Assembly (NCBI GenBank): GCA_916719935.1
Contig: CAKAPY010000084.1
Span: forward strand, 1-6,390
Length of the DNA: 6,390 nt
DNA from: an uncultured Actinomyces sp.
GTDB lineage: Bacteria; Actinomycetota; Actinomycetes; Actinomycetales; Actinomycetaceae
Reading direction: 5' to 3'
Below, piece by piece: positions 5,448 through 6,390 of this stretch. The stretch's first letter is position 1, and the number at the start of each line of letters is the position of its first letter. Both the position numbers and the translations under genes were made by a program. The notes below the pieces were generated by a model. The model saw nothing but the letters and a program-made list of their open reading frames with translations, was not told the origin of the DNA and did no database searches.

Positions 5448-6390
5448 GTGACTTCAGCTGATCTTCATCCCGTCCTTGTTGTCGATTTTGGCGCGCAGTA
5501 CGCCCAGCTCATTGCTCGTCGCGTGCGCGAAGCCAGCGTCTATTCGGAAATCGTCCCGCACACCATGCCGGTCGCCGAAATGCTTGCGAAAGAGCCCGCG
5601 GCAATTATCTTGTCCGGTGGCCCCTCATCCGTGTACGAAGAGGGTGCTCCTTCCATTGATCCCGCTATTTTCCAGGCCGGAGTTCCGGTCTTGGGAATCT
5701 GCTACGGCTTCCAGACCATGGCCCACGCGCTGGGTGGAACCGTGGGACGCACCGGCACCCGCGAGTACGGACACACCGACGCCTCCGTTTCTGAGCAATC
5801 CTGCCTTTTCGATGGGACTCCCGAAGATCAGGTCGTGTGGATGAGCCACGGCGACGCCGTTCAGGGCGCACCCGAAGGCTTTACCGTCACCGCATCGACT
5901 GCAGAGACCCCGGTCGCGGCTTTCGAATGCGCTGAGCGTCGCCTCTACGGCCTGCAGTGGCACCCCGAGGTCGGCCACTCGCAGTTCGGCCAGGATGCTT
6001 TGAAGAACTTCCTCTACAAGGGTGCGGGAATTGAGCCCACGTGGACGCCGGGCTCGATCGTTGACGAGCAGGTCGCGAAGATTCGCGAGCAGATCGGTGA
6101 CGCGCAGGTGATTTGTGCGCTTTCCGGTGGTGTGGATTCCTCCGTGGCCGCGGCCCTGGTTCACAAGGCTGTCGGCGATCAGCTCACCTGCTTCTTCATC
6201 GACCACGGCCTGCTGCGTGCGGGCGAGCGCGAGCAGGTCGAAAACGACTATGCGCGCGGCATGGGTATCCGCGTTATCACGTGCGACGAGTCCGAACGCT
6301 TCTTGTCCGCTCTGGCCGGCGTTACTGATCCTGAGACCAAGCGCAAGATCATTGGTCGCGAATTCATTCGCTCTTTCGAGGCCGCCCAGA
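5448..6390 (+). CDS. guaA: GMP synthase (glutamine-hydrolysing), N-terminal part (3' end outside window)
   Basis: Final enzyme of guanine nucleotide synthesis in the cytoplasm: XMP + ATP + glutamine to GMP + AMP + PPi + glutamate. The 314 complete codons cover the class I glutamine amidotransferase domain and the start of the ATP pyrophosphatase domain. The missing part should hold the rest of that domain and the dimerisation domain. VVDFGAQYAQLIARRVRE opens the amidotransferase (11-28). SGGPSSVYEE (56-65) and GICYGFQTM (83-91) follow, with nucleophile Cys85. LYGLQWHPEVGHS (166-178) gives the catalytic His172 and Glu174. The P-loop ALSGGVDSS (224-232) marks the ATP pyrophosphatase, followed by FFIDHGLLRAGE (249-260). 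I chose the GTG at 5448 because it is the in-frame start just before the conserved core and lies six bases after a -10 box. The ATG at 5440 is in another frame and stops after three codons. The gene is 72 bp from the perM-like gene and probably has its own promoter. Confidence 0.97.
   Translation, partial: MTSADLHPVLVVDFGAQYAQLIARRVREASVYSEIVPHTMPVAEMLAKEPAAIILSGGPSSVYEEGAPSIDPAIFQAGVPVLGICYGFQTMAHALGGTVGRTGTREYGHTDASVSEQSCLFDGTPEDQVVWMSHGDAVQGAPEGFTVTASTAETPVAAFECAERRLYGLQWHPEVGHSQFGQDALKNFLYKGAGIEPTWTPGSIVDEQVAKIREQIGDAQVICALSGGVDSSVAAALVHKAVGDQLTCFFIDHGLLRAGEREQVENDYARGMGIRVITCDESERFLSALAGVTDPETKRKIIGREFIRSFEAAQ

Noticed and set aside
5440..5451. Three-codon mini-gene ATG GTG GGG TGA overlapping the guaA start, a possible coupling device
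   Set aside because: Its ATG lies at the end of the likely -10 box, so it would not be in the transcript from that promoter.
5625..6206. A 193-codon minus-strand frame opposite guaA
   Set aside because: Antisense to the conserved amidotransferase and P-loop motifs of guaA, with no independent support.

Overview
The window is chromosomal DNA from a moderately high-G+C Gram-positive, most likely an actinobacterium. The evidence is the gene order (a PcrA/UvrD helicase, sucC, sucD, a DUF6350/PerM-type membrane protein), the actinobacterial style of the proteins, and -10 elements of the GGTAGNNT type. An Actinomyces/Schaalia-like member of the Actinomycetaceae is my best guess. That level is inference, because no rRNA or other marker is present.

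Layout: all five genes are on the + strand and tightly packed. Positions 1-1799 hold the C-terminal part of a PcrA/UvrD1 DNA helicase whose first 200-300 residues lie outside the window. It carries a striking Gly/Ser/Tyr-rich linker before its terminal Tudor-like domain. An 87-bp gap follows, with a candidate -10 box and two hairpins. Next come sucC (1887-3059) and sucD (3082-4005), the two subunits of succinyl-CoA synthetase. The stop of sucD overlaps the start of a nine-helix membrane protein of the DUF6350/PerM family (4002-5375) in an ATGA junction. A 72-bp gap then holds a hairpin and a well-placed -10 box just ahead of guaA (GMP synthase), which starts at 5448 with GTG and runs off the right edge.

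How the genes work together: SucCD is a TCA-cycle enzyme at the substrate-level phosphorylation step. The overlapping perM-like gene is probably co-transcribed and translationally coupled with it. GuaA makes GMP from XMP and appears to have its own promoter, probably giving a leaderless mRNA. PcrA is a DNA repair and replication helicase that is simply the upstream neighbour. As I recall it, mycobacteria have a similar order (uvrD1, sucC, sucD, perM, then purN-purH), so the block looks like old conserved actinobacterial synteny with a different purine gene at the end.

I found no RNA genes, mobile elements, CRISPR arrays or signs of recent gene transfer. This is a housekeeping region and I see no undescribed multi-gene system in it. 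The points most worth a second look are the low-complexity PcrA linker, the leader structures before sucC and guaA, and the sucD-perM coupling.
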